A stretch of DNA of 64,000 bases from Stomoxys calcitrans (Eukaryota; Arthropoda; Insecta; Diptera; Muscidae): assembly GCF_963082655.1 (NCBI RefSeq), contig NC_081555.1:32894438-32958437 (forward strand), in the 5' to 3' direction. Of this stretch, positions 11,004 to 21,997 are shown one piece after another. The translations under genes were made by a program, and so were the position numbers. The first letter of the stretch is position 1; every line of letters begins with the position of its first letter. The notes below the pieces were generated by a model that saw nothing but the letters and a program-made list of their open reading frames with translations, searched no databases and was not told where the DNA came from.

Positions 11004-12995
11004 CTAGCTGACCCGGGCCCACTCCGCTGCGCCTTCTTTTACTCTAAATGGAACAAAAGTTTCCTTGGAATATTTTTTTTCTACAATTAAAGATCTTTAG
11101 TGAAATACCATGCTACGAAAATAGTATATCGCTTGACTAACAGTTTAACAATATAAGTGCCTTTATCTGAATCCCATATGATCTTTATTGGTATACGAAT
11201 TTTAGTTTGTATGCAAGGTGTAGTCCATTCTTAAAATACTTTATTTCAGCCCGATATATTCATGATGTCTGATTTAGTGGTGTTTTCGGGGGAGAGGTGG
11301 TCCCCCAGATACTTGGCCCCAAAAAAAAATATCAGCATCGTGCTCTTCCCTCAAATATCATTTATTTAAACCCCATATTGCCATTGGCTTAAGAGGAGTT
11401 AACAGGATGAGGCGTCCTCCAAACACATGGTCCCAAAATTGGTTTTCAAATTCGTTTTCGAATCTCAAATATCTTTCATTTGAGCCACATATTGGCATGG
11501 TCGAAAATTTTTTAACCTTTGCGGGGTGTTTTGGGGAAGGGGTATTGCCCTAAATACATGGTCCTACATTTGGATATCAAATTCGTATTCTACTCCCAAA
11601 TACCTTTATTTGAGCCCCATATTGCGATGGTTACTAAAAAATTCCTGGTTGTGGGGTATTTTGGATATCAATTCTTGCGGAAATGGGTATCAATTCTTGC
11701 TCTACCCCCAATACCTTTCATTTAAGCCCCACATTGACATGGTCGGTAAATATGCCCGATTTTGGGGTGTTTTCGGGATTGGGGTGGTCTCCCAAACACT
11801 AAGCTCGGAAAATATATCAGCAACGTGCTATATTCTCATATATCATTTATTTGAACCCCATATTGCCATTGCCCTCAAAATTGGAGATCAAATTCGTTTT
11901 CTAATCTCATTTAAACTCCTTATTGCAAAAGTCAGCAAATATGTCCGGTTTGGGGTATTGGCCCTAAAAACTATAAATATTTAGTTCCACTCTCTTTAAG
12001 ACCGAAATTGTCTTGGTGAGCAAATACGTCCCATTTGGGGGTTGTTATGGTGGTGGGACGTCCGCTAGACAGTTGGCCCCTAATTTTGATATCAGATACG
12101 TGGTCTACTCCCACATACCTTTAATTTGAGCCCCATATTTCCATAGTCGGCAAACATGACCGGCTTGGGGGGTGTTTTGGGGGATGGGCGGCCACTAAGT
12201 GAGTTGGCCTTGAAAATATATATCGGATTTGTGTTCCACTTTAAAAACCCTCTTATTTGAGCCTCATATTGCAATAGTCAGAAAATACTTACTATTTGAG
12301 TGGTGTTGTGGGGGTGGGGTGGGCCCATAGACACTTTTCCCGAATATTGATATCAAATTCGTGCTTTACTCCCAAAGACCTTTCATTTTAGCCCCATATT
12401 GCTATGGTCGTAAATTTTTCCCCTTTGGGGGAGGTTTTTGGCGAGAGGCGGTCCCCCAAACACTTGGTCTCATATTTAGATATCAGATTCTAATTCTACG
12501 CTCAAGTACCTTTTATTTACGCCCCATATTCCCATGGTCAGTAAATAAGTCTTGTTTAGGGGGTGTTTTGGGGAAGGGTGGACCCCCAGAAACGTGGTAC
12601 CTCATTTGGATATCAGATTCGTATTCTACTCGCAAATACCTTTCATTTGAGTCCCATATTGCCTTGGTCGGTAAATATGTCCGATCTAGGGGTGTTTTGG
12701 GGGTTGGGGTGGTCCCCCTAGCACTTGGTTCGACAAATGGATATCAGATACGTTTTCTTTTCCTAAATACCTTTTATTTGAGTCCCATATTGACGTGATT
12801 GGTCTAAATATATGTTTGGTAGGTTTTAGGGTGGGGCCGCCCCCTAGGTACCCCATCCAAAATTTGAATACCAAATTTTTATTTTTAGAGTACTATATAA
12901 GAGCAAACAAAATTTCGCTTAAATCGCACCACCCATCTCCGAGATCTGGCGTTTCTGAAAATAAGGGTAGGGGGGAGGGTCCGCTTAACACTTCA
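11004..12995 (+). mobile_element. Family E repeat, copy 1, with ~130-bp internal monomers
   Basis: Starts CTAGCTGACCCGGGCCCACT, CCGCTGCGCCTTCTTTTA and then runs through G-rich monomers of about 130 bp. Shared phrases are TTGAGCCCCATATTGCCATGG, TCGGTAAATATGTCC, GGGGTGTTTTGGGG and TTGGATATCAGATTCG. It ends near GAGATCTGGCGTTTCTGAAAA. The copy at 17877-19896 carries the same monomers in the same order, so this is one dispersed element with diverged internal repeats rather than a free satellite. The class is unknown to me. Frames in it are not genes. Confidence 0.8.
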
Positions 12996-13213
12996 CTCCT
13001 CACAACCAAATTTGCTTGGTCTTCAAACGTTGGCACTATCCACCCGACGGTTGATTTTATATCTTACGTCTCTGCTCGGGCGCCATTGTAGCGCACACCC
13101 ACTCCCACGTGAAGTATTTTTCGACAATGTGATGTAAACGTTGTCACATTCGCCATTATACCCTCATTCATCACTCGTCAGACAATATGAGTATCCAGGA
13201 GATCCAGGTACTA
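12996..13213. other. Short unassigned segment before a mariner foldback
   Basis: It is less AT-rich than its surroundings and could be part of the same LTR retroelement whose protease piece lies at 13854-14042. No motif proves that. Confidence 0.3.
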
Positions 13214-13810
13214 AAGGGTGATTTTTTTGAGGTTAGGATTTTCATGCATTAGTATTTGACAGATCACGTGGGATTTCAGACATGGTGTCAAAGAGAAAGA
13301 TGGTCAGTATGCTTTGACATTTCATCATGAATAGACTTACTAACGAGCAACGCTTGCAAATCATTGAATTTTATTACCAAAATCAGTGTTCGGTTCGAAA
13401 TGTGTTCATTCACTGTAACGTTGCGTCCAACAGCATCTTTGAAAAAATACGGTACAATGATTCCACCAGCGTACAAACCACACCAAACAGTGCATTTTTC
13501 GGGATGCATGGGCAGTTCTTGAACGGCTTCTGGTTGCTCTTCACTCCAAATGCGGCAATTTTGCTTATTTACGTAGCCATTCAACCAGAAATGAGCCTCA
13601 TCGCTGAACGGTGAATGAACACATTTCGAACCGAACACTGATTTTGGTAATAAAATTCAATGATTTGCAAGCGTTGCTCGTTAGTAAGTCTATTCATGAT
13701 GAAAAGTCAAAGCATACTGAGCATCTTTCTCTTTGACACCATGTCTGAAATCCCACGTGATCTGTCAAATACTAATGCATGAAAATCCTAACCTCAAAAA
13801 AATCACCCTT
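13214..13810. mobile_element. Foldback derivative of a mariner-like transposon, TA target site
   Basis: The two arms, about 200 bp each, are near-perfect inverted copies (13214-~13413 and ~13611-13810). Both start AAGGGTGATTTTTTTGAGG. The dinucleotide TA lies at 13212-13213 and 13811-13812, as expected for IS630/Tc1/mariner insertion. Each arm includes the beginning of a transposase frame, MNRLTNEQRLQIIEFYYQN. The 3' end of the parent element has thus been replaced by an inverted copy of its 5' end. It is non-autonomous. Confidence 0.92.
13420..13638 (-). pseudogene. Mariner-like transposase catalytic fragment
   Basis: The minus-strand frame reads SDEAHFWLNGYVNKQNC and HPEKCTVWCGLYAGGIIVPY, then FFKDAVGRNVTVN. 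This is the middle of a DDE-type Tc1/mariner transposase. In the parent this follows well after the N-terminal helix-turn-helix; here the two are joined by a large deletion and out of frame. The frame then runs into the opposite arm. It cannot make an active enzyme. Confidence 0.85.
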
Positions 13811-13853
13811 TATAACCGACCAGACAGGCCAGAGGATTGCCAGTAGTAGATAG

Positions 13854-14042
13854 GACGACATCACTGGCGTGGATACCTTAGACACCGAGGTGCTGGTATC
13901 CGCGGCCGTTAGTACGAACAGCATTAAGACTAAAGGTTCCCTCGTAAGGTGCTTAATGCACTCGGGTTCACCTATTAGTCTGATTTCAAAGCCAATAGTT
14001 GATTGGCTAAAAATCACCGACATTTTTTATTGCAAGTTCTAA
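13854..14042 (+). pseudogene. Probable aspartic protease fragment of an LTR retroelement (BEL/Pao-like)
   Basis: A 62-codon frame reads DTEVLVSAAVSTNSIKTKG, then RCLMHSGSPISLISKPIVDW. Retroelement proteases of the BEL/Pao type have a similar stretch: a hydrophobic strand, variable basic residues, then LLDSGS followed by a hydrophobic run. The catalytic Asp is His here, so the fragment is dead. No LTR, RT or integrase was found next to it. Assignment is by motif shape only and could be wrong. Confidence 0.4.
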
Positions 14043-14081
14043 CCTTTGTGAATCCGCACCACTCAGCAATGTCATTATTTT

Positions 14082-15912
14082 TATACCCACCACCGAAGGA
14101 TGGGGGTATATTCATTTTGTCATTCCATTTGCAACACACCGAAATACCCATTTCCGACCCCATAAACTATATATATATTCTTGATCAGCGTAAAAATCTA
14201 AGACGATCTAGACATATCCGTCCACCTGTTCATCTGTCTGTTGAAATCGCGCTATAGTCTTCAAAAATTGAGATATTGAGCTGAAATTTTGCAGAGATTC
14301 TTTTTTTTTCCATAAGCAGGTTAAGTTCGAAGATGGGCTTTATCGGACTATATCTTGATATAGTCCCCATATAGACCGATCGGCCGATTTAGGTTTTTAG
14401 TCCCATAAAAGCCAGATTTATTATCCGATCTTGCTGAAATTTGGGACAGTGAGTTGTGTTAGGCCCTTCGACATCATTCTTCAATTTGGCCCAGATTGGT
14501 TCAGAATTGGATATAGCTGTCATATAGACCGATCCTCCGATTTAGGGTCTAAGGCCCATAAAAGCTACATTTATTATCCGATTTCGCTAACATTTGAGAG
14601 AGTGGGTTGTGTTACGCCTTTCGGCATCCCCCGTTAATTTGGCCCAGATCGGTTCAGATTTGGATATAGCTGCCATATAGACCGATCCTCCGATTTAGGG
14701 GTTTAGGGCCATGAAAGCCACATGTATTATCCAATTATGCTTCAATTTGGGACAGTGCGATCAATTTGGCCCAGATTGGTCCAGATTTGGATATAGCTGC
14801 CATATAGACCGATCCTCCGATTTAAGGTCTTGGGCCATAAAAGGCGCATTTATTGTCCGATATTGCTAAAATTTGGGACAGTGAGTTGTGTTAGGCCCTT
14901 CGACATCCTCCGACAATTTGGCCCAGATCGGTTCAGATCTGGATATAGCTGCCATATAGACCGATCTCTCGATTTAAGGTATTGCGCCCATGAAAGGCGC
15001 ATTTATTGTCCGATGTTGCTAAAATTCGGGGCAGTGAGTTGAGTTAGGCTCTTCGCCATTATTCACCAATTTCACCCAGATCGGTTCAGATTTGGATATA
15101 GCTGACATATAGACCGATCCTCCGATTTAGGGTTTTAGGGCCATAAGAGCCACATTTATTACCCGATTTTGCTGAAATTTGGGGCAGTGAGTTGTGTTAG
15201 GTCCTTCGACATCCTCCGTCAATTTGGCCCAGTTCGATCCAGATTTGGATATCGCTGCCATATAGACCGATCCCCGGTTTAGGGTCATAGGCCAACAGAA
15301 GCCACATTTATTACCCGATTTTGCTGAAATTTGGGGCAGTCAGTTGTGTTAGGCCCTTCGACATCCTCCGTCAATTTGGTTCAGATCGGTCCAGATTTGG
15401 ATATAGCTGCCATATAGACCGATCCTCCGATTTAGGGTCTTAGGCCAACAAAAGCCGCATTTATTACCCGATTTTGCTGAAATTTGGGGCAGTTTGGCTC
15501 TTCGACATTTTTCTGCAACTTGGCCCAAACCGGTTCAGATTTGAATATAGCTGCCATATAGACCGATATCTCGATTTAAAGTCTTGGCCCCATAAAAGGC
15601 GCATTTATAACCCGATTTCACGGAAATTTGAGACAGTGATTTATGTAAGGCTTTTCGACATCCGTGTCGTATATGGTTCAGATCGGTTTATTTTTAGATA
15701 TAGCTACTAAAACGACCAATGTTTTGTTATACACAATTGAACAATGACTTCTTAGCATTTGGTCCCAATCAGAACATATTTCGATATAACTGCTATGGGG
15801 CTTAAGGTATGCATTTTTCATCGGATTTCAAGGAAAGGTGGTTTACATATATACCCGAGGTGGTGGGTATCCAAAGTTCGGCCCGGCCGAACTAAATGCC
15901 TTTTTACTTGTT
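14082..15912 (-). mobile_element. Family B repeat, minus orientation, near full length
   Basis: Begins TATACCCACCACCGAAGGATG, then CATTTTGTCATTCC and ATATATATATTCTTGATCAGC, and a reduced GTCCACCTGTTCATCTGTCTG tract. About eight ~180-bp monomers follow. It ends GGTGGTGGGTATCC, then the palindrome at 15877-15891 and CCTTTTTACTTGTT. Both ends are present. It mirrors the copy at 5472-7058. Non-coding. Confidence 0.87.
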
Positions 15913-17155
15913 CAAAAAATGGATTTTTTAAGACTATGAGTGGTTTATACGAAGTTATAAGTTTATGTCCGCCTATATTGGCTGTTTTCCCCTTTGGTTT
16001 CCTATTTGATTTTGTAATCTCATATTTTCTTTGTCATATAAAAATTGTTCACAACTCTTAGACAATGCAATTAACTGCAGATAAAGCATCATTAAAAGTT
16101 CAATACTATTAACTTTGTAAGCTAGCAGATCAATGTCAATGTAATTGTTATCGAGTTCAAGATAGAGATGTTGATGTTCAAATAGCCTTGATTTTCTTTA
16201 TTTTACGTTGAAACACGTCACAAAATTCTAAGCGAAGATAATTGCAGACATTAAAACAAAAAATAACAAAAAACACAAAAACATTATAACGAATAGGTGT
16301 CATGAAAATTAAATAAAATATCCAACAACAACAGCAAAAAAATGTACAATTTATTTTGTTCTTAATGACCACATTAAGCCAAGCATAGTCATACCTAGAA
16401 AACTCGGTGGGTTCAAACATTCCCATAAATTATCCACGGTTTGTTAGCACGGCGAGAATGGAAGTGGCTTCATGACTATGGCTCTGATAAGTCCTCCTCA
16501 TGGTGTGATGATCTCAGATGTCCAAAGAAGCTACCAAAAAATTTGAGAGTACTGAAACATGAAAAACAAAAACCAAAAAAAATTAGCCAAATTACTTAGA
16601 ACATACATGTGTTTCCATTCGCTACGATTCTCTAGAGGTGTCTACAAGAAATTATCAAAGGGGTGGTGGTGTTTATACAGTCATCAAGCATCACTAAGGT
16701 GATGATGAACAAGGGGCCAACTGGCGGGCGGATGGATGGATGGACGGACAGGTGTTTCTTGCCTCTAGAATGTGAATGAACTGAAAGGTCAAATAAACGA
16801 TTTCTTTGTTGAAACTTAAATCCCAGAAGTGTTCTTTAATTAATTTCAACATGTTGCTTGTGTCAGCAATGATGATCAGCAAAAAGTAGCAAGCGTCTAA
16901 TTATCAACCGGAATATATAAATCATAAGGGCGTATTATGAAGTTATAAGTCAATTTGTGCGCTTAGCATTTATGACTGGTGGATTTTTCTTATAATTGCA
17001 GAACAGCCCACCAAAAATGTTTGTTTTCTTAATTACACAGAACATGGAATGAGAATTATGGGAAAAAACGTCAGTTGACATCATAATTGAGGAGTAGAAG
17101 TAGGAGAAGTATGATAAAATGTTTTTAAGAATTTAACAATTCGCAAATTTTTATA
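15913..17155. other. AT-rich DNA, nothing recognised
   Basis: No convincing exon or repeat. A short GGATGGATGGATGGACGGAC simple repeat lies near 16730-16755. Confidence 0.5.
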
Positions 17156-17157
17156 TA

Positions 17158-17382
17158 TTGGGTTGCCCAAAAAGTAATTGCGGATTTTTCATATAGTCGG
17201 CGTTGACAAATTTTTATCAGCTTGTGACTCTGTAATTGCATTCTTTCTTCTGTCAGTTATCAGCTGTGACTTTAAGCTTGCTTTAGAAAAAAAGTATATT
17301 TGATTAAAGTTCATTTTAAGTTTTATTAAAAATGCATTTACTTTCTTTTAAAAAATCCGCAATTACTTTTTGGGCAACCCAA
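17158..17382. mobile_element. Mariner-type MITE, 225 bp, TA target duplication
   Basis: The ends are inverted repeats of about 32 bp beginning TTGGGTTGCCCAAAAAG and continuing TAATTGCGGATTTTT on both sides. TA flanks the element at 17156-17157 and 17383-17384. The interior has no frame. This end sequence is typical of the small mariner derivatives that are abundant in flies. The arms match almost perfectly, so the copy is probably young. Confidence 0.95.
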
Positions 17383-17500
17383 TACAAACAAACAAACAAG
17401 AATCTGTCAAAAATGGATATGGGCCAAAGTCCATAACATTGGTTCTAGAAGGATTTTTTCTGTTAAATGTGAGCAGCGCTTAAGGCAAGTGACATATTTT

Positions 17501-17716
17501 TATACCCACCACCGAAGGATGGGGGTATATTCATTTTGTCATTCCGTTTGCAACACATCGAAATATCCATTTCCGATCCTATAATGTTTCAGCTCAATAT
17601 CTCTATTTTTTAAGACTGTAGCGTGATTTCAACAGACATACGGACGGACGGACGGACAGACGGACGGATATGTCTAGATCGTCTTTGATTTTTACGCTGA
17701 TCGAGAATATATGAAT
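17501..17716. mobile_element. Chimeric family B fragment with an inversion junction
   Basis: Left part (17501 to ~17583) is the minus-oriented B start, TATACCCACCACCGAAGGATG through CCGATCCTATAATG. It then jumps to plus-oriented B sequence from the other side of the same end region: TTCAGCTCAATATCTC, the GACGGACGGACAGACGG tract, and TTTTACGCTGATCGAGAATA. The two halves are inverted copies of one end region. Confidence 0.7.
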
Positions 17717-17734
17717 TGTGTTCCATATATATAT

Positions 17735-17870
17735 TTGTGTTTCATATTGACGTGATAGATCTATGTATATATATATATATATATTTGGTGGGTCTTAGGG
17801 TTGGGGCTGCCCCTATATGAAACTCACCCGAAATTTGGATACCAAATTTTTGTTTTTATATTTCTACTAG
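17735..17870 (+). mobile_element. Family E 3' fragment
   Basis: Carries CATATTGACGTGATAGATCTA, a short (TA)n, GGTGGGTCTTAGGGTTGGGG and GAAATTTGGATACCAAATTTT. This is the sequence found just before the distal end of the E copies (12786-12885 and 19550-19650). It sits immediately before the start of E copy 2. Confidence 0.7.
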
Positions 17871-17876
17871 CTGACC

Positions 17877-19896
17877 CGGGCCCGCTCCGCTGCGCCTTCT
17901 TTTATTTTATATGGAACAAAAGCTTCCTTGGAATATTTATTTTCGACAATTAAAGAGCTTTTAGTGAAATACTATGCTACGGATATAGTTTTTACCCTTT
18001 GGGGGATGTTTTGGGGAGGGGGTGATGCCCTAAATACATGGTCCTAAATTTGGATATCAAATTCGTATTCTACTCCCAAATATCTTTATTTGAGCCCCAT
18101 TTTGCGATGGTTACTAAAAAATTGCTGCTAGTGGGGTATTTTGGGAAAGGGGTTGACCCCTAGATAATTGGTCCCGAATACCAATACCTTTCATTTAATC
18201 TCCACATTGAAATGGTCGGTAAATATAGCCGATTTAGGGGTGTTTTGGAGATTTGGGTGGTCGCCCAAACAATAAGCCTGGAAAATATATGAGCAACGTG
18301 CTCATATATCTCATGTATCTATATGTCATTTATTTGAACCCCATATTACCATTGGCCTCAAAATTGGATATCAAATTCGTTTTTAATCTCATTTAAACTC
18401 CTTATTGCAAAAGTCAGCAAATATGTACGGTTTTGGGTATTGGTTCTAAAACCTATAAATATTTAGTTCCACTCTCTTTACGACCCAAATTGTCTTGGTG
18501 AGCAAATACGTCCTATTTGGGGGTTGTTATAGTGGTGGGACGTCCCCTAGACAGTTGGTCCCTGATGTCGATATCAGATACGTGGTCTACTCCCAAATAC
18601 CTTTAATTTGAGCCCCATATTTTCATAGTCGGCAAACATGACTGGCTTGGGGGGTGTTTTGGGGGATGGGCGGCCACTCTGTGAGTTGGCCTTGAAAATA
18701 TATATCAGATTAAAAACCCTCTTATTTGAGACTCATATTGCAAAAGTCAGCAAATACTTACAATTTGGGTGGTGTTGTGGGGGTGGGGTGGCCCCATAGA
18801 CACTTTTCCCAAATTTTGATATCAGATTCGTGCTTTACTCCCAAAAACCTTTCATTTGAGTCCCATATGGCTATGGTCGTAAATTTGTTCCCTTTGGGGT
18901 ATGTTTTTGGGGAGAGGCGGCCCCCCAAACACTTGATCCCATATTTTAATATCAGATTCTAATTCTACACTCAAATACCTTTTATTTAAGCCCCATATTC
19001 CCATGGTCAGTAAATAAGTCCTGTTTGGGGGGGGTGTTTTGGGGAAGGGGTCCACCCCTCGCAGAAACGTGGTCCCACATTTGGATATCAGATTCTATTC
19101 TCATGGTCAGTAAATAAGTCCTGTTTGGGGGGGTGTTTTGGGGAAGGGGTCCACACCCCCAGAAACGTGGTCCCACATTTGGATATCAGATTCGCATTCT
19201 ACTCGCAAATACCTTTCATTTGAGTCCCATATTGCCATTATCGGTAAATATGTCCGATTTAGGGGTGTTTTGGGGGTTGGGTGTTGTTATGGGGGTGGGG
19301 TGGCCCCATACACACTTTTCCCGAATATTGATATCAGATTTGTGCTTTACTCCCAAAGACTTTTGAGCCCCATGTGGCTATGGTCGTAAATGTGTCCCCT
19401 TTGGGGGAGGTTTTTGGTAAATATTGCCATGGTCGGTAAATATGTCCGATTTTGGGGTGTTTTGGGGGTTGGGGTGGTCCCCCTAGTACTTGGTTAGACA
19501 ATTGGATATCAGATACGTTTTCTTATCCTATACCTTTCATTGAAGTCCCATATTGTCGTGATTGGTCTAAATATATGTTCGGTAGGTTTTAGGGTGGGGC
19601 GGCCCCCCTAGGTACCCCATTCGAAATTTGGATACCAAATTTTTTATTTTTGGGTACTATATGAGAGCACACACAATTTCGCTTAAATCGCACCACCCAT
19701 CTCCGAGATCTGGCGTTTCTGAAAATTAGGGTAAGGGGAAGGGTCCGCCCCCCTCTTAGATATCAAAAAATGTAGTACTCTATTTTCACCACGGGATCAT
19801 TATGCACCATCTGTGAAAATTTCAAGAAAATCAGTTCTATAAGGAACACACGAACATACAAACAAACAAACAAACACAAATTGATTTTTATATTTA
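17877..19896 (+). mobile_element. Family E repeat, copy 2, with distal end
   Basis: Starts CTAGCTGACCCGGGCCCGCT and follows copy 1 monomer by monomer. Differences: a near-identical ~100-bp tandem duplication at about 18998-19195, and an out-of-order monomer set at about 19270-19440. Unlike copy 1 it keeps the distal end: CTCCGAGATCTGGCGTTTCTG, GTGAAAATTTCAAGAAAATC and a run of ACAAACAAACAAACA before AATTGATTTTTATATTTAAG. Confidence 0.82.
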
Positions 19897-19899
19897 AGA

Positions 19900-20158
19900 A
19901 GAAGAAGATAAGAGGGCACACAAAATTTCACTTAAATCGCACGACCCATCTCCGCGGTGTTCCTGAAAATAAGGGTAAAGGGGAGAGTCCGTCCCCACCT
20001 CCCCCCCTTTCCAATATCATAAAATTTAGTACCCTATTATTAGTACGGGATAATTATGCGTCACATGTGAAAATTTCAAGAAAATTGGCTCAGCCGTCAT
20101 TGAGTCCATACGGAAGAGACAAACTAACAAACCAACAAACAAACAGAAATTGATTCTT
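19900..20158 (+). mobile_element. Second family E distal end, tandem to copy 2
   Basis: Repeats the E distal end in a diverged version: CACAAAATTTCACTTAAATCG, TCTCCGCGGTGTTCCTGAAAA, GTGAAAATTTCAAGAAAATTG and ACCAACAAACAAACAGAAATTG. The body of this second element is missing, so either two E copies recombined or one inserted at the end of the other. Confidence 0.75.
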
Positions 20159-21037
20159 ATACCCATCACCATAGGATGGGAGTATACGGACCTAGTCATA
20201 ATACCTCGATATATTGATCTGCGACCCCATAAAATCGCAGATCTAGCCACGTCCGCCCGTCCGTCCGTTCGTCTGTCGAAACCACGACAGAGATCGAACG
20301 CATAAAGATAGCCGCTTGAAATTATGCCCAGATACCTTATATTGCTGTAGGTCGATGGAGATTGAAAATTGATCACATCAGTTCAGATTTGGATATACCT
20401 TCCATATAAAGCGATCTTCTAATTTGACTTCTTGAGCCTTTGGAAGCCGCAATTTTTGTGCGATATGGCCAAAATTTTGTAGTGTAGTGTAGTGTTCCGT
20501 TATGACTTCCAACAACTGTGCCAAGTACGGTCTAAATCGGTATATAACCTGATATAGCTCCCGTATAAACCGATCACCCGCTTTGGTTTCTTGAGCCACT
20601 GGAAGCCCCAAATTCCCTCCGATTTGGTTGATTTTTTGCACATGCTGTTCTGTTATGACTTCCATCAAATGTGCCAAGTATGATTTAAATCAGTTATAGC
20701 TCTCATATAAACTGATCCCCTGATTTGACTTCCCTAGCCACTGGAAGCCATAAATTTCATACGATTTGGGTGAAATTTTGCGTGTGGTGTTCCGTTATGA
20801 CACCCAACTACTGTGTCAATTACGGTTCAAATCGGTCTATAATCTGATATAGCTCCCATATAAACCGGTCTCCCGATTTGACTTCTTGAGCCCCTAGAAG
20901 CCATTAATTTCATACGATTTGGCAGACAGTTTGCGTGTAGTGTTTTATTATGATTCACAACAACTGTGCCAAGTAAGGTCCGAATCGGTCAAGAACCTGA
21001 TATAGCTCCCATATAAACCGATCTCCCGATTATCCTT
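20159..21037 (-). mobile_element. Family C repeat (DINE-1-like), minus orientation
   Basis: Opens TATACCCATCACCATAGGATG and has a CGTCCGCCCGTCCGTCCGTTCG tract (a GACG array read on the other strand). About four ~155-bp monomers follow, with GATATAGCTCCCATATAAACC, TTGAGCCACTGGAAGCC and TTGGTTGATTTTTTGCAC-type phrases. The palindrome end is not reached: the copy stops in a monomer near CCCGATTATCC. Only 110 bp of non-repeat sequence separates it from the host exon, so this element lies in an intron. Confidence 0.8.
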
Positions 21038-21115
21038 GTTCATTTCCTAAAGCTTTAATTTTGCTAGTTTTACAGAAGTTCGGCATTTGGACAATGCTTT
21101 TGCTTAAAAAATTTT

Positions 21116-21146
21116 TACTAATTTTGTGTTTTTCTTATCATTTCAG
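21116..21146 (+). promoter_or_regulatory. 3' splice site of the host exon
   Basis: A TACTAAT branch-point-like sequence at about 21116-21122 is followed by a T-rich tract and TTATCATTTCAG ending at 21146. The open frame starts right after the AG. The spacing and pyrimidine bias are those of an insect acceptor site. Confidence 0.75.
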
Positions 21147-21958
21147 ATGAATTTCCCGAGGAAGACAGTGACATGCTAATGGAGCCAAATGATTTTGCAC
21201 CCATCAGCATATTGCGTTCACACGAAAGGCAATATCATGAGCCGCCAACGCAACAATTTCGTCCCATTCAAAGTTCTCGTTACAATGCCAGAGCCGATGT
21301 ACCAGTACCAGTACCAATACAACGAGTAAATCCAGCCGATTCTCATAGCCAGGCAGCACAGAACTACTATCCTCCGTTCTTTAGGGAGGCACCTCCACTG
21401 GGTCATTCACGTCCCTATTTCTCACTTCCTGATGCTTCGGGATCAGCAAAATATGCCGAAACTCATCCAGAAGGTAATCTGGGTCCTGGTTTGCCAGCAA
21501 ACCAAAGACAAGGTGGGTATGATGCCTCAATTTTGGGTTCTGGGGATTTTGGAGTTATACGCGGTGGTACCTTCTATCCGGAAGAGGAAATGCCCTTCCA
21601 TCAGGAAGACACCATAGATTTTGTGCAAAAGTACACCTATCCTGAGGAACAGTTTGCCCATTTCCGAGACTTTGCTGACATCAATGTGCCCGTGGACACT
21701 GCCTTCTCCCACTTTGTGGTGGTCTATCAGGCCAAGAACTCAACGAAACCCAGCCATCATCCACATCCAAAGAACATATTCGAGCAATTGGAGTTGTTGG
21801 ACAAAGAGAAGGCAGCCGAGGAGAAGAAACTGAAGAAATCGAAACATTCCAGCAAATCGAAGACGAAACTAAACAAAACAAAATTGCAACAGAAGAAATA
21901 CAAAAAGAAATCAAGCCAAAAAGAAATCGAAGAAGAACCATTGCTGGCTTTAAGTTAA
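21147..21958 (+). CDS. Terminal coding exon of an unidentified host protein
   Basis: After the acceptor AG, two bases finish a split codon and 269 residues follow to a TAA stop. The earliest in-frame ATG is at 21173, but the open frame runs back through EFPEEDSD to the splice site, so 21173 is not needed as a start. The segment is acidic at first, then Pro/Gln/Tyr-rich (VPVPVPIQRV, YYPPFFREAPPLG), then has a denser block: GGYDASILGSGDFGVIRGG, TFYPEEEMPF, YPEEQFAHFRDFADINVPVD and HFVVVYQAKNSTKPSHH. The last ~55 residues are Lys-rich and probably disordered or nucleic-acid or matrix binding. I see no catalytic motif or membrane span. Composition and codon use look like real coding sequence, unlike the frames in repeats around it. 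I do not recognise the gene. Upstream exons were not found in this window. Confidence 0.8.
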
Positions 21959-21991
21959 GAGAAGAGTAGGGGAGGCATTACAAGCGATGAA

Positions 21992-21997
21992 ATTAAA
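21992..21997 (+). terminator. Possible polyadenylation signal (ATTAAA)
   Basis: The common variant ATTAAA lies 34 bp after the stop codon of the host exon and is followed by T-rich sequence. No AATAAA was noticed in the next ~700 bp. Such a short 3' UTR is plausible but unproven. Confidence 0.35.

Noticed and set aside
11519..13091. Frames of 100-150 codons in family E
   Set aside because: They follow the monomer periodicity and change frame between the two E copies, so they are not conserved as protein.
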